DNA of 64,000 nucleotides from Mesorhizobium temperatum (lineage in GTDB: Bacteria; Pseudomonadota; Alphaproteobacteria; Rhizobiales; Rhizobiaceae), in NCBI RefSeq assembly GCF_002284575.1, contig NZ_NPKJ01000072.1, forward strand, positions 1 to 64,000, in the 5' to 3' direction. Under the pieces are notes generated by a model. It had not been told where the DNA came from. It saw nothing but the letters and a program-made list of their open reading frames with translations, and did not search any database. Positions 34,291-43,647 of this stretch are shown here, in pieces. The first letter of the stretch is position 1. Each line of letters begins with the position of its first letter. The translations under genes were made by a program, and so were the position numbers.

Positions 34291-34971
34291 ATGGCGCGTC
34301 CGAGCCCAGATAGTTCGATCCGACACCCGCTGAACTCGGCCTTGGGGGCGGAGTCGAATATACGTCTCCTGAGGGAGCTCTGCCTGCATGGAGGATATAT
34401 TTCAGCCACGCATCTTACCGAGAGAACCGGACTGGTCAGGAACAGCACCTGGAATGCGCTGAAAAGCTTGCGGCAGTATGGTCTGGTAGTCGAGGAAGGC
34501 ACGGACAGGTCGCGCTTGTTCCGAATCAACTGGGAGCATCCCTTGGCCGATCCGATCGGCCAGCTCTTCAGGGCGGAAAGCGAAAGGCTTCATAACATCT
34601 TCGAAGAGATAAAGGCCGGTGGCAAAAAGCTGAACGATCGTATTGCCGGCATGTGGCTGTACGGAAGCGTCGCCCGTCGAGAAGATCACGCCGGCAGCGA
34701 CGTCGACATCGGTCTGATCGCAAGACCGGACGATCTGGCGGAGATCGTCGAGGCGGTTCGCGAACATCTCCGGGAGGCGGGCGAGCGTCTTTTCTTCCTG
34801 CCGAATGTTGTCGGACTAGATTTCGACGATGTCGAGAGAATGGCTCGTGATGACGATCCATGGTGGAAAAGTTGCGTCGCAGATGCGGTTGTTCTTTTAG
34901 GGAAGCATCCGGAAGACGTGGCACAAGAACTGTTGAGAGGGAACGGGGATGGTCAGAAAAGGGCCGAGTAA
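34291..34971 (+). CDS. Helix-turn-helix plus minimal nucleotidyltransferase (MNT) protein
   Basis: 226 residues. A winged-helix part (about 22-80, ISATHLTERTGLVRNSTWNALKSLRQYGLV) is joined to a nucleotidyltransferase domain with GSVARREDHAGSDVDIGL: Gly125-Ser126 and metal-binding Asp137 and Asp139. This is the fold of MNT antitoxins, which inactivate a HEPN partner by adding AMP (established for type VII systems). The next gene overlaps by 23 bp and resembles HEPN proteins. The fused DNA-binding domain suggests it also represses the operon. Confidence 0.82.
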   Translation: MARPSPDSSIRHPLNSALGAESNIRLLRELCLHGGYISATHLTERTGLVRNSTWNALKSLRQYGLVVEEGTDRSRLFRINWEHPLADPIGQLFRAESERLHNIFEEIKAGGKKLNDRIAGMWLYGSVARREDHAGSDVDIGLIARPDDLAEIVEAVREHLREAGERLFFLPNVVGLDFDDVERMARDDDPWWKSCVADAVVLLGKHPEDVAQELLRGNGDGQKRAE

Positions 34972-35365
34972 AAAACGCGACGAAACGTTCGTCAGGGGAA
35001 GGCTCGTCATCGCCAGAGGCTTCTTGAAGGATGCGAGAAACAGCAACGCCGTGGCGGATCCTGGCGACATAGGCAATCCGTCCAGGTCGACGATCATCAA
35101 TTGCGCCATCGCATTCACCGACGTCATCACCGCCAAGTACATCGGCGAGACCAACAAGGACGATCACCAGGCGGTGGTGAAGCTGCTTCGGGCGACTTTA
35201 GGAAACCGACTGCCCGAAGCCCAGGCAAGAAACCTTGCATCGCTTCTCGAACTGAAGGACGAAGTTCAATACGGGTCTCGAGCCAAGACCAGACGAGATG
35301 CCGATAGAGCATTAGAACGGCTGGAAGAATATGCGGACTGGGCCGAACGAACAATCGCCGAGTGA
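34949..35365 (+). CDS. HEPN-like partner of the MNT protein
   Basis: 138 residues, overlapping the MNT gene by 23 bp. It is nearly all helical: FVRGRLVIARGFLKDA, NCAIAFTDVITAKYIGE, then QAVVKLLRATLGNRLPEAQARNLASLL cut by turns, and a closing ERLEEYADWAERTI helix. Architecture and pairing fit HEPN ribonucleases, though the RxxxxH catalytic motif was not seen, so it might be a HEPN domain without nuclease activity or a diverged toxin. Confidence 0.68.
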   Translation: MVRKGPSKKRDETFVRGRLVIARGFLKDARNSNAVADPGDIGNPSRSTIINCAIAFTDVITAKYIGETNKDDHQAVVKLLRATLGNRLPEAQARNLASLLELKDEVQYGSRAKTRRDADRALERLEEYADWAERTIAE

Positions 35366-35711
35366 TCCTGAGCATCGGAAGCCAGCGCCTCGCGGAACGT
35401 GCGCAGCACTAAGTTTCGAAAGTCGAAGTCCTTGAAGAGCCCCGAGATGGTCAGGCGCGCGTAGTCCTGGTGGTAGTTGCTACCTAATTGCGGAAAAACT
35501 CAATGACGACCAACGCCGCGATCTCCTGGAGATCATTGAGGACCGCTACGAACGACGCTCAACCATCGTCACAAGTCGGTGCCCGTGGATCGCTGATGGG
35601 AGATGGACGAGCTGCACGCGCTCCGTTGCCAATTTGTTCCCGTTTACGTTTGGTGATTGTATATTTGACAGACCCATTGGCGAATCCGGGGTGCGCTGAT
35701 ATGAAAAGCGC

Positions 35712-36368
35712 ATGGATTTTATCAAGCCAATTCAGGACAATTGGGCGGTGGTAACCGCTGCGCCTTGGGCGTTTGTCGCCTTCACCTTGATTGGTATCTT
35801 GGCCGGTCGGTTTTGGCAGAATGGTGTGGTTTCCACCCTGACAAGCCGCCTCGCCCTCAGGGATGACCGCATTGCCGAATATGAGCGCAAGCTCGACGGA
35901 GCATCACCAGACGAAGCTCACCATAAGATTGCGGAGCTTGAACGGCGGCTGGACACAATGTCCGACCCTCGCCTTTTCTCCGAAGAACAGCTTGGGCGGA
36001 TGGCCGCTTCGATTGATGGCTACAAAGGCAAGATACTGATCACGAGGGACGGCGGCAGCGTCGAAAGCGCGAAAGTCCACGTCCAACTGAGACGGTTCTT
36101 TAAGCGTATGGGGTGGGACGTGGACTCGTGGGAAACAATGGGGTCAGATAACCCGCCTGCTTGTGGCCTCGTCGTCTTCTCCGGCAAAGACCCGCCTAAA
36201 GACGAGATAGTTGTCCTAGCGGCCTTTGACGCAGCGGGAATCGGCTATGAGAAACTTTCAAGAACGCGTTCCCCCGCATCTCTACCAATTAGTTTTTACG
36301 GATATGGCCGATTAATTTCACCGGCCCTGTCCCGCTCCACTGTGAAAACCGGGTGTAGCGGCTTGTAG
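35712..36368 (+). CDS. Membrane-anchored coiled-coil protein (IS1595 cargo)
   Basis: 218 residues. An amino-terminal helix (about 16-37, APWAFVAFTLIGILAGRFW) spans the membrane; a coiled coil follows (about 42-85, RLALRDDRIAEYERKL ... KIAELERRLDTM). The domain at about 95-195 (YKGKILITRDGGS, VQLRRFFKRMGWDVD, CGLVVFSGKDPP, VLAAFDAAGIGYE) has an alternating alpha/beta pattern of an unidentified soluble fold. The last 25 residues look atypical and may follow a frameshift. Function unknown; effectors of defence systems often have such a layout (inference). Confidence 0.6.
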   Translation: MDFIKPIQDNWAVVTAAPWAFVAFTLIGILAGRFWQNGVVSTLTSRLALRDDRIAEYERKLDGASPDEAHHKIAELERRLDTMSDPRLFSEEQLGRMAASIDGYKGKILITRDGGSVESAKVHVQLRRFFKRMGWDVDSWETMGSDNPPACGLVVFSGKDPPKDEIVVLAAFDAAGIGYEKLSRTRSPASLPISFYGYGRLISPALSRSTVKTGCSGL

Positions 36369-36633
36369 GAGTCGCCGCGCCGAAACGAATCACTATAATT
36401 TGCACTTGGCCTAACTCCTGACCGGCCACGGAACGCGCCCTTTGAGCGCGGGCGCAATCCCGCGTTTCCGGTCAACCGGGGATGATCCCGGCGGAGAACA
36501 CGAACATGCAAGCATGTTCATGGCCCAAGTCCGTGCACGTCACCTGGTACGTGCGTGTACGGTTTGGACGAATTGAGTTCGTCCGAGAACACTGTCGCGG
36601 ACTTCCAATCCGCTAAGCAGTGCAGCCTTTTCA

Positions 36634-36668
36634 GACCTTGGCCCCGCTATATGCGGGGTCATTTTTTT
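36634..36668 (+). terminator. Rho-independent terminator inside the IS1595 element
   Basis: GGCCCCGC, a 5-base loop (TATAT), GCGGGGTC, then a run of seven T. A classic terminator on the plus strand, 270 bp after the coiled-coil gene. Confidence 0.8.
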
Positions 36669-36752
36669 ACAAGCGAATCTTGACTGAATTCGCTGCTATT
36701 TGCAAACCGTTTCGTCCCCGTTCCGGTCTGATTTGTGAGGACTTCCCACAGC

Positions 36753-36914
36753 CTAAGCGCCGCTGCTTTCCTTTTTGGCCTTGTCATCCTTCGGCGGCGA
36801 TGACTTCGCCACCTTCTTTAACACTTGGTCAAAATTCTCTTCGGAGTCGTCCGCTTCGAGTTCACGGGCAGCCTGCTTGAACTTGTCGAGTTGTTCGTTA
36901 GGTTGTTTGTTCAT
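36753..36914 (-). CDS. Small acidic/basic protein, 53 residues (IS1595 cargo)
   Basis: A short gene with GAGGTGG seven bases before its ATG. The product starts MNKQPNEQLDKFKQAAREL, continues ADDSEENFDQVLKKVAKS and ends in a Lys-rich tail (PPKDDKAKKESSGA). It is soluble and predicted helical. It diverges from the DUF3800 gene with 23 bp between starts, so both may share a control region. The family was not identified; size and pairing would fit an antitoxin or regulator (inference). Confidence 0.65.
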   Translation of the reverse strand: MNKQPNEQLDKFKQAARELEADDSEENFDQVLKKVAKSSPPKDDKAKKESSGA

Positions 36915-36937
36915 TTCAACACCACCTCGGGTCGAAC

Positions 36938-37783
36938 ATGCCTAAAAGGCACTACACCATATACTGCGATGAATCCTCAAAGAAAGGCCCGCACTTTTCC
37001 AATTTTTATGGAAGCGCTCTAATCCAATCCGCTGATCGTCAGGCGATCGAAAAGGTTCTTCGGGAGAAAAAGGAAGAGCTCAATATATTTGGTGAAATGA
37101 AATGGACGAAGGTTACCAAGGCGTATCAAGAGAAATACATAGAATTTATTCGACAGTTTTTCGATTTCGTGGCGAGTGGACGTGTCAAAATTCGCATTAT
37201 GTTCACTCAGAACTATCACAAGCCCAAGAATCTGACCGATGAGCACCGCGAAAACGAATACTATCTTCTCTACTATCAGATGCTAAAGCACGCATTTGGA
37301 TTGCGTCACTGCAATCCTAATGGAATTGATAGAGTTTTTATCACAACTCTTTTAGACGATATGCCAGACAACAAAGATAAGATAGAGAGATTTCGTAATT
37401 ACATATGCAGCATATCACAGACCAACGCTTTCTCTGGCTGCGGCGTATTTTTCCCGAAGGATCAGATAGCGCACGTAAATTCCCATGAGCATGACATTTT
37501 ACAGGGCTTGGACATAATCCTGGGCTCTATGTATTTTAGGTTGAACGATCTGCACTTGGCGAAGCCTGATGGCGCGAAACGACGCGGCAAGCGCACGTTG
37601 GCCAAGGAAGCCGTCTACAAAGAAATTAACCGGCTAATTCGCGGGATCTATCCGAATTTCAATATCGGAATCAACACCGGCACACCCAACGGCTACATTG
37701 ACCGATGGGAGCAACCATATCGCCATTGGCGATTTGTGCCCAAGGAATACGAGATCGATGAGGAAGCGGTAAAGCCCCGCTAA
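36938..37783 (+). CDS. DUF3800 protein (IS1595 cargo)
   Basis: 281 residues, starting MPKRHYTIYCDESSKKGPHFS; the CDES segment (Asp10, Glu11) is the hallmark of DUF3800, a family with an RNase H-like fold and conserved acidic residues (further Asp in LLDDMPDNKDK and QGLDIILGS). Members are common on mobile elements and near defence genes, with proposed nuclease activity. The gene is much more AT-rich than its surroundings, pointing to separate acquisition. It lies between the 53-residue gene and the transposase. Confidence 0.85.
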   Translation: MPKRHYTIYCDESSKKGPHFSNFYGSALIQSADRQAIEKVLREKKEELNIFGEMKWTKVTKAYQEKYIEFIRQFFDFVASGRVKIRIMFTQNYHKPKNLTDEHRENEYYLLYYQMLKHAFGLRHCNPNGIDRVFITTLLDDMPDNKDKIERFRNYICSISQTNAFSGCGVFFPKDQIAHVNSHEHDILQGLDIILGSMYFRLNDLHLAKPDGAKRRGKRTLAKEAVYKEINRLIRGIYPNFNIGINTGTPNGYIDRWEQPYRHWRFVPKEYEIDEEAVKPR

Positions 37784-38023
37784 GGCCTACATAAATACTC
37801 CTAGTGGAACTAGAAGCTTCGACCGAAGCAGGGCTCACGAATCAAGATATAGCGTTTTAGGACCGATTCAAGACCATTAGGCTTGACGTAGTAAAAAAAG
37901 TCCTTATATGGGCGCCCCGCCCACAGGTTTTCGTTCCGTTACCGAAACTTTCGTCGTTTGTTTCGCCAACGCGCTTCGTATTTCCATAGCGGAAACGTTA
38001 GTTGCACCGGCTTCCTATAGTGA

Positions 38024-38968
38024 TCATGCTTGGCTGTAACGAGGCCCATGATAGGTCAGGCGCTTACCCTTGGCACCATTCAAGGCGATCAGAGCGTCTT
38101 CAACGCCCATGGCCGAACGGTTCGAATAGCGGAAGTCGAATTCGGCCAGATAGCGATGCAGATGGTGTTCGGCGCAATGCTGGTAAACGCCCTTCATGCC
38201 GCGCTTGAAGATCGAATAGTAGCCTTCGACCGTGTTGGTGTGGACGGTGCCGCGAACGTATTCGTCCTTGGAATGCGTGACGAAATCGTGAGAGGCAAAT
38301 TCCTGGCCCACGCGACGGTACACGCCGGCTTCATCCGTCATCAACGCGCTTTCCTTGGCGATGTTGGCGCGCACGATAGGCATGACAGTACCGATGCGAG
38401 CGGTATCGATATGGAAGGAGCGGGCGCGGCCACCGCGCTCAACCAGCGTGACAACGGTGTTCTTGTGCGCGCCGCCGCCCGGCTTAACCGGGGTGCCAGC
38501 CAGACGGCCAATGTACGTCTCATCGACTTCGACGGTCTTGCCATTGCCGCCCATGGGTGAGAAATCGCCGGAGCGCATGGCCTCGCGAATGCGATGGCAG
38601 AGAAACCACGCAGTCTTGTAGGTCACTTCCAAGACCCGATGCATCTGGTGGGCGCTGATACCCTTCTTTGAGGAGCACATGAGGTGGATAGCCTGCAACC
38701 ACTTGTGCAGCGGAAGGTGGCTTTCCTCGAAGATCGTGCCCATACGGACAGTGAACTTCTTGCGGCAATCGCTGCACTTGTAGAGGCCGTGGATTTCGAC
38801 GCCGTTAGGGTTCTTCTTGGAGGCCTTCGTGCGACCGCCCTTCAAGGCGTAATGCTTTTCCATCGAGCCGCAATGACGGCACACCGGACCCTGCGGCCAA
38901 AGCATGCCTTCGACATGCTCAAATGCGGCGGCTTCGTCGTGGAAGTAGGGGCGGGACAGGACGGACAT
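38024..38968 (-). CDS. IS1595-family transposase
   Basis: 314 residues. A zinc ribbon with CRHCGS and CSDCRKKF lies at about 35-75, followed by an ISXO2-like DDE domain: VEVDETYIGRLAG, LMTDEAGVYRRVG and HTNTVEGYYSIFKRGMKG with the closing Glu. It catalyses cut-and-insert of the surrounding element. The frame is intact and the terminal repeats and target duplication are well preserved, so it may still be active. It starts 62 bp from the right end. Confidence 0.95.
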   Translation of the reverse strand: MSVLSRPYFHDEAAAFEHVEGMLWPQGPVCRHCGSMEKHYALKGGRTKASKKNPNGVEIHGLYKCSDCRKKFTVRMGTIFEESHLPLHKWLQAIHLMCSSKKGISAHQMHRVLEVTYKTAWFLCHRIREAMRSGDFSPMGGNGKTVEVDETYIGRLAGTPVKPGGGAHKNTVVTLVERGGRARSFHIDTARIGTVMPIVRANIAKESALMTDEAGVYRRVGQEFASHDFVTHSKDEYVRGTVHTNTVEGYYSIFKRGMKGVYQHCAEHHLHRYLAEFDFRYSNRSAMGVEDALIALNGAKGKRLTYHGPRYSQA

Positions 38969-39038
38969 AGCGATAACTCCTTGGAATCGTTATCGCATAA
39001 TCGTTTGGGTCTGTCAAATATATAATCGCCTTACGTTT

Positions 39039-39465
39039 GTATTCCCGGGCGCCGAGGCGCCCGGAATCTTGTCGTTTCCGACGACCCGTCAGAGCGAGCC
39101 GACTTCGAATGTCAGACACGACATCTATTATGGCGCTGAGCCAGAGTGGCTGACGCGTCAGGCTCGCCTTTGGAGCGCCGGAAAACGTGTTGCGGCGCAC
39201 CGTTGTGTCTTTCGAGGCGGCTTAGCTGGAAATGTTACCGGACTATGCGCGCACCGATAGCCTTCAGAAGATTGCAGCTCTCGCCATCGACGTCGAGCCT
39301 AGAACCTCTGCCTGAGAACTTGATCGAATTGATTGCTACCCCTGACCAGCAACGCGATACCTGCCGAGGAAAATTGTAGATTTTCCTCGAATGACTTATT
39401 TCAATAAAGTAATCGGGTTGGCATATTCACGGCCGGCATGCGGTAGCCGGTAAATCACCACAGGG
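39039..39465. other. Gap right of the IS1595 element
   Basis: A GC-rich hairpin (CGGGCGCC/GGCGCCCG-like, about 39046-39064) lies just outside the target duplication. No gene was recognised. Confidence 0.4.
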
Positions 39466-41835
39466 TTAGGAATCAGGAAAGCCTCCGGCCTGCACTTTCT
39501 CCCGCAGCGCGCAGGCTGCAGCGACCATGTTCACGAGGGCAGGGCGGACCTCCTCCCATTTCCGTGTTTTGAGGCCACAGTCCGGATTTACCCACAGTTG
39601 GCCGTCGGACAGTCGCTCGCGGGCAAGCATGACGAGGTCCGAAATCTCGCCGACTTCCGGGACACGTGGTGAGTGAATGTCGTAGACTCCGGGACCGATT
39701 TCGTTCGGATATTTGGAGCTCGTGAAGGCGTCTAGCAGTTCCATTTTCGAGCGCGACGTTTCAATCGAAATTACATCCGCATCCATTTCAGCGATCGCGT
39801 CGATGATCTCATTGAACTCCGAATAGCACATGTGAGTATGGATTTGGGTCGCGTCCCCTACACCCGTTGAAGCGAGCCGGAAGCATTCGACAGCCCAATC
39901 GAGGTAGACTTTCCAGTCGGACTTGCGCAGTGGCAGGCCTTCGCGAAACGCGGCCTCGTCGATCTGGATCATCCTTGCGCCGGCTCTTTCGAGGTCCGTC
40001 ACTTCATCGCGGATGGCAAGCGCGATCTGGCGGCAGGCGTCGGAACGGGGTACGTCGTCGCGAACAAAAGACCAGTTTAGAATGGTCACTGGGCCTGTGA
40101 GCATTCCCTTCACCGGCTTTTCCGTCAGCGACTGGGCAAATTGCCACCAGCGCACCGTCATCGGATTGGGCCGCGATACGTCGCCGAAGATGATGGGAGG
40201 GCGCACGTAGCGGGAGCCATAGCTCTGCACCCAGCCATGCTGGGTGAAGGCGAGGCCGGACAGCTGCTCGCCGAAATGCTGCACCATGTCGTTTCGTTCG
40301 AACTCACCGTGCACCAGCACGTCCAGCCCGATCTCTTCCTGCCAGCGAATAGCAGCCTCGGTCTCCTTCTTCAGGAAGGTCTCGTAGTCGACATAGCTCA
40401 GCTCGCCCTTCACATGAGCGGAGCGCGCCTTGCGCACCTCCGGCGTCTGCGGGAAGGACCCGATGGTCGTCGTAGGGAACGGCGGCAGGCCGAGCGCGGC
40501 AGCCTGGACTCTTGAACGTTGGGCAAATGCGCTCTTTCGTTGCTTCATGGCGTCGTCGATGCTGGCGATCCGCCCCTCGACGAGCGGATCATGGACCTTT
40601 GTGGACGTTGCGCGCGCGGCGGCCGCCTCGGCCGAAGCTTTCAATGCGCCTGCGGCGGCCTCCCTGCCTTCGGACAAGGCTTGGGCCAGCACGACCAGCT
40701 CTTCGGTCTTCTGGGCCGCGAATGCCAGCCACGAACTGACGTCCACATCGAGCGCGGTCTCCATCCGCAGGTCGATCGGCATATGAAGCATCGAGCAGGA
40801 AGGCGCGATCTCGACGCGGTCCATGGGCCAGCCGGCGACGATCGGCTTGATGCGGTCGAGAATGGCAGGCAGGTTCGCGCGCCAAACGTTGCGGCCGTCG
40901 ATCAAGCCAAGCGAGAGCACCAGATCCTTCGGTGCGAGCCGACCAACCGTCTCCAACTGCTCGGGAGCGCGCACGAGATCGAGATGCAGGCCCGCCAAGG
41001 GCAGAGAAATCGCGGTCTCGTGATTGTCTCCCAGCGGCCCGAAATAGGTAGCCAGCATGATCTTCAACTCGGGCGCGGCTTTCGACAGCTGGCCGTAGGC
41101 GAATTCGAACGCAGCTCGTTCGTTCGGATTCAGATCGAGCACAAGCGCTGGCTCATCAATCTGCACCCAGTCGACTCCCGAGAGCTTCAGCCTCCGCAGG
41201 AGTTGCTCGTAGACGGGCAGCAGCCGCGGTAGGAGCGCCATGGGATTGAAACCTTCGGCAGGTGACTTCGCCAGCTTAAGGAAGGTGACCGGTCCAAGGA
41301 TGACTGGGCGTGTGTGAATGCCGAGGGCTTTAGCCTCGAGGAAGTAATCGATCGGTTTCGTAGACAAGAGGGCGAAGGTCTGATCGTCTGTCAGCTCCGG
41401 CACCATGTAGTGATAGTTTGTGTCGAACCATTTGGTCATCTCCATCGCGGTTAAGTGGTGCCCCTGAACCGCATGCTCGTGACCGGCATGTCCACAACCC
41501 GCAGTCTCACCTTGCTTGCCGCGCGCCATCGCGAAGTAGATGTCGAGTGGGACCTCGCCGCCCTTCCAGGCGTAACGGGATGGCACGGCGCCGACCATGG
41601 CTGCGGTGTCGAGCACATGGTCGTAGAGTGAGAAGTCGTTCGACGGGATTTTCGATACGCCGCGATCGTGCTGCTCCCTCCAAGTAGCGGCACGGAGTGC
41701 CTTCGCCGTCGCGAGAAGGTCGGCAGCGGAAGATTTTCCGGACCAGTAGCTTTCAAGCGCGAATTTCAGTTCTCGCCTGCGACCGATACGCGGCATACCG
41801 AGCGTTGCTACAGGAATTTGCTGAGAGATAGTCAT
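39466..41835 (-). CDS. metE: Cobalamin-independent methionine synthase
   Basis: 789 residues from ATG 41835, a full-length MetE (the longest open frame adds residues that run into the riboswitch). The carboxyl catalytic half carries the zinc ligands in HTHMCYSEF (His, Cys) and NPDCGLKTR (Cys), and PPFPTTTIGSFPQT opens it. The enzyme moves a methyl group from 5-methyl-tetrahydropteroyltri-glutamate to homocysteine in the cytoplasm. It is headed by a cobalamin riboswitch, so expression should fall when B12 is available and MetH can act. Confidence 0.96.
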   Translation of the reverse strand: MTISQQIPVATLGMPRIGRRRELKFALESYWSGKSSAADLLATAKALRAATWREQHDRGVSKIPSNDFSLYDHVLDTAAMVGAVPSRYAWKGGEVPLDIYFAMARGKQGETAGCGHAGHEHAVQGHHLTAMEMTKWFDTNYHYMVPELTDDQTFALLSTKPIDYFLEAKALGIHTRPVILGPVTFLKLAKSPAEGFNPMALLPRLLPVYEQLLRRLKLSGVDWVQIDEPALVLDLNPNERAAFEFAYGQLSKAAPELKIMLATYFGPLGDNHETAISLPLAGLHLDLVRAPEQLETVGRLAPKDLVLSLGLIDGRNVWRANLPAILDRIKPIVAGWPMDRVEIAPSCSMLHMPIDLRMETALDVDVSSWLAFAAQKTEELVVLAQALSEGREAAAGALKASAEAAAARATSTKVHDPLVEGRIASIDDAMKQRKSAFAQRSRVQAAALGLPPFPTTTIGSFPQTPEVRKARSAHVKGELSYVDYETFLKKETEAAIRWQEEIGLDVLVHGEFERNDMVQHFGEQLSGLAFTQHGWVQSYGSRYVRPPIIFGDVSRPNPMTVRWWQFAQSLTEKPVKGMLTGPVTILNWSFVRDDVPRSDACRQIALAIRDEVTDLERAGARMIQIDEAAFREGLPLRKSDWKVYLDWAVECFRLASTGVGDATQIHTHMCYSEFNEIIDAIAEMDADVISIETSRSKMELLDAFTSSKYPNEIGPGVYDIHSPRVPEVGEISDLVMLARERLSDGQLWVNPDCGLKTRKWEEVRPALVNMVAAACALREKVQAGGFPDS

Positions 41836-41939
41836 GCCATACCCCGATGGTTGGGGCGTGGGGACAAGGAAGGCGCTAGTAGGCCGGCATGAACGCCGGG
41901 CTGCCGCGGCCACCGAGACGCCCCGCCCGTGGACGTTGT

Positions 41940-42118
41940 TCGCCGTGGCAGGTCTCCTGGCTCGCGGGTCATAGCCTCTGCCCGTCTTCCCGAGGCCGTT
42001 CACCTCAGTGACATTAGTGGGGTTGGCTCGCCGCTAACAGTTGCGGGGGCAGCGCCGGCATCGCACCGGCTTCCCTCTTAGCTCCGCTGCGGCAGCGCCG
42101 AACGGAGAACCACGACAT
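41940..42118 (-). ncRNA. Cobalamin (B12) riboswitch
   Basis: On the minus strand the element has GAAGCCGGTGCGATGCCGGC at its 5' side, then GCTGCCCCCGCAACTGT, and at its 3' side GCGAGCCAGGAGACCTGCC, the B12 box. The order and spacing match the family. It ends about 105 bp before metE and should switch off the gene when adenosylcobalamin binds. Confidence 0.93.
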
Positions 42119-42483
42119 GCAGACAATCACAGCAGTCCGCGCCTTTGTCAATACAGCATAAAGAAATGTTTATATCGTTATGTGAACTGCCTTTGACTAG
42201 TCGGCGTGTCCAAAGTCGCTTGGCATCGTTGTCGTCAGCTGTTCGCATTCCAGCCGCTCTCCGGTCCGCGCAGGCGGTGGATGACTGCTGAGCGACCGGT
42301 TAATCAGCGCCATAACATGAGCCCAGTTGTTGAATGACTTGCGGCAAGCGTCGGCGTCGTGATGATTAAGATCGCCTGGAACTGCTACCGGTAGGTGGCG
42401 TCAACCGGTTTCTGAGTTTCGGCAACTAGAGACGCAGAGGGAAAACCCCCGTCTCACGGGGATGAGCATGCGACATTTCGATT
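42119..42483. other. Gap between metE leader and kinase gene
   Basis: The first part, upstream of the riboswitch, should hold the metE promoter. The rest has no recognised gene. A hairpin at 42441-42466 (CCCCCGT/ACGGGGA) could be a terminator of the leftward kinase transcript. Confidence 0.4.
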
Positions 42484-43545
42484 TTACCCGCGCTCCCCTG
42501 AACAGCCTGCACAAGGGGGAGGTGGGCAGCTGGTCCTTGAAATATCCGCCTGACGCAGCCCCGCCTGCTCAGCCTCGTGGCGCAAATTCTGGCGTGGACG
42601 CGGGCCGATCTGCTGGATGACCAGCCCGGCCGCCAGCGAGCCGAGATCGCCGCAATCCTTCAGGCTGCGCCCTTGCGTGTAGCCGTAGAGGAAACCGGCG
42701 GCATAGAGGTCGCCGGCGCCGGTGGTGTCGACCAGCTCCCGGATTTTGGTCGCGTCGACGGTGACGGTCTCGTCGCCGCGCACGATGACCGAGCCCATTT
42801 CCGAGCGGGTGACCGCGGCTATCTTGCAGTCCTTGCGGATCTGGGCCAGCGCCTCGTCGAACGAGGCGGTCTGGTAGAGCGCCTTGATCTCGTGGCTGTT
42901 GGCAAAGACGATGTCGACGGTGCCCGAGCGCATTAGGTCCAGAAACTCGTCGCGGTAGCGGTCGACGCAGAACGAATCCGACAATGTCATCGACACTTCG
43001 CGCCCGGCGGCATGGGCGAGCTTGGCCGTCTGCCGGATCGCTTCCTTGGCGCGCGGCGGGTCCCACAGATACCCTTCGAAATAGGTGACCGCCGCACCGG
43101 ACGCCTTGTCGGCCTCGACATCTTCCGGCCCGAGCTCGATGCAGGCGCCGAGATAGGTGTTCATCGAGCGCTCGCCGTCTGGGGTAACGAAGATCATCGA
43201 GCGCGCCGTCGGTGGCTCGCCATTGAGCGGCTTGGTGTCAAAGGCGACGCCCTGCGCATGGATGTCATGGGCGTAGATTTCGCCGAGCGCATCGTTCGAG
43301 ACTTTGCCGAAGAAGGCGGCGCGTCCGCCGAAGCTGGCGACACCCGCCGCCGTGTTGCCGGCGCTGCCGCCGGAGGCTTCGATGGCCGGGCCCATGCGGC
43401 TGTAGAGCAGCTCGGCGCGCCTCGTGTCGATCAGGTTCATCGCGCCCTTGATGATGCCGTTCGTCTCCAGAAATGCCTCGTCGCACTGGGCGATAATGTC
43501 GACGATGGCATTACCGATGCAAAGCACGTCATAATCCGGCATCAA
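42484..43545 (-). CDS. PfkB-family carbohydrate/adenosine kinase
   Basis: 353 residues from ATG 43545 (or 43542). It has the ribokinase fold: IGNAIVDIIAQ at the start, the GGSAGNTAAGVASFGGRAAFFG substrate region given here in part (GGSAGNTAAG), and the DTTGAGDLYAAGFLYG active-site motif with catalytic Asp. Rhizobial relatives are annotated as adenosine kinases, which would recycle adenosine formed from S-adenosylhomocysteine, in keeping with metK upstream. After IGPRPRQNLRHEAEQAGL about 25 extra residues (ISRTSCPPPPCAGCSGERG end) are unlike the family and suggest a changed 3' end. Confidence 0.85.
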   Translation of the reverse strand: MMPDYDVLCIGNAIVDIIAQCDEAFLETNGIIKGAMNLIDTRRAELLYSRMGPAIEASGGSAGNTAAGVASFGGRAAFFGKVSNDALGEIYAHDIHAQGVAFDTKPLNGEPPTARSMIFVTPDGERSMNTYLGACIELGPEDVEADKASGAAVTYFEGYLWDPPRAKEAIRQTAKLAHAAGREVSMTLSDSFCVDRYRDEFLDLMRSGTVDIVFANSHEIKALYQTASFDEALAQIRKDCKIAAVTRSEMGSVIVRGDETVTVDATKIRELVDTTGAGDLYAAGFLYGYTQGRSLKDCGDLGSLAAGLVIQQIGPRPRQNLRHEAEQAGLRQADISRTSCPPPPCAGCSGERG

Positions 43546-43647
43546 TGTCTCCGCTCAACAGTCCGCCGGCTTTCTGCCACGCCGGCCGGGCGCTCGTTAG
43601 CGAGTTGGAATCGGGGTCTCGCATGCCGCCGGATCCAACATCGGCCG

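Larger units (their letters stand above)
35652..39030. mobile_element. IS1595-family element with three cargo genes
   Basis: The 3379-bp element is bounded by inverted repeats: GGTGATTGTATATTTGACAG at 35652 and, inward from 39030, GGCGATTATATATTTGACAG, both followed by ACCCA. It is flanked by the perfect 8-bp duplication TTACGTTT (35644-35651 and 39031-39038). The transposase is at the right end. The rest is cargo: a membrane/coiled-coil protein, a 53-residue protein and a DUF3800 protein. The intact ends and duplication indicate a recent, complete insertion. Confidence 0.93.

Noticed and set aside
42441..42466. Sequence resembling a type I-E CRISPR repeat (CCCCCGT-CTC-ACGGGGATGAG)
   Set aside because: Only one copy is present, without spacers or cas genes. 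It is better explained as a hairpin or terminator.
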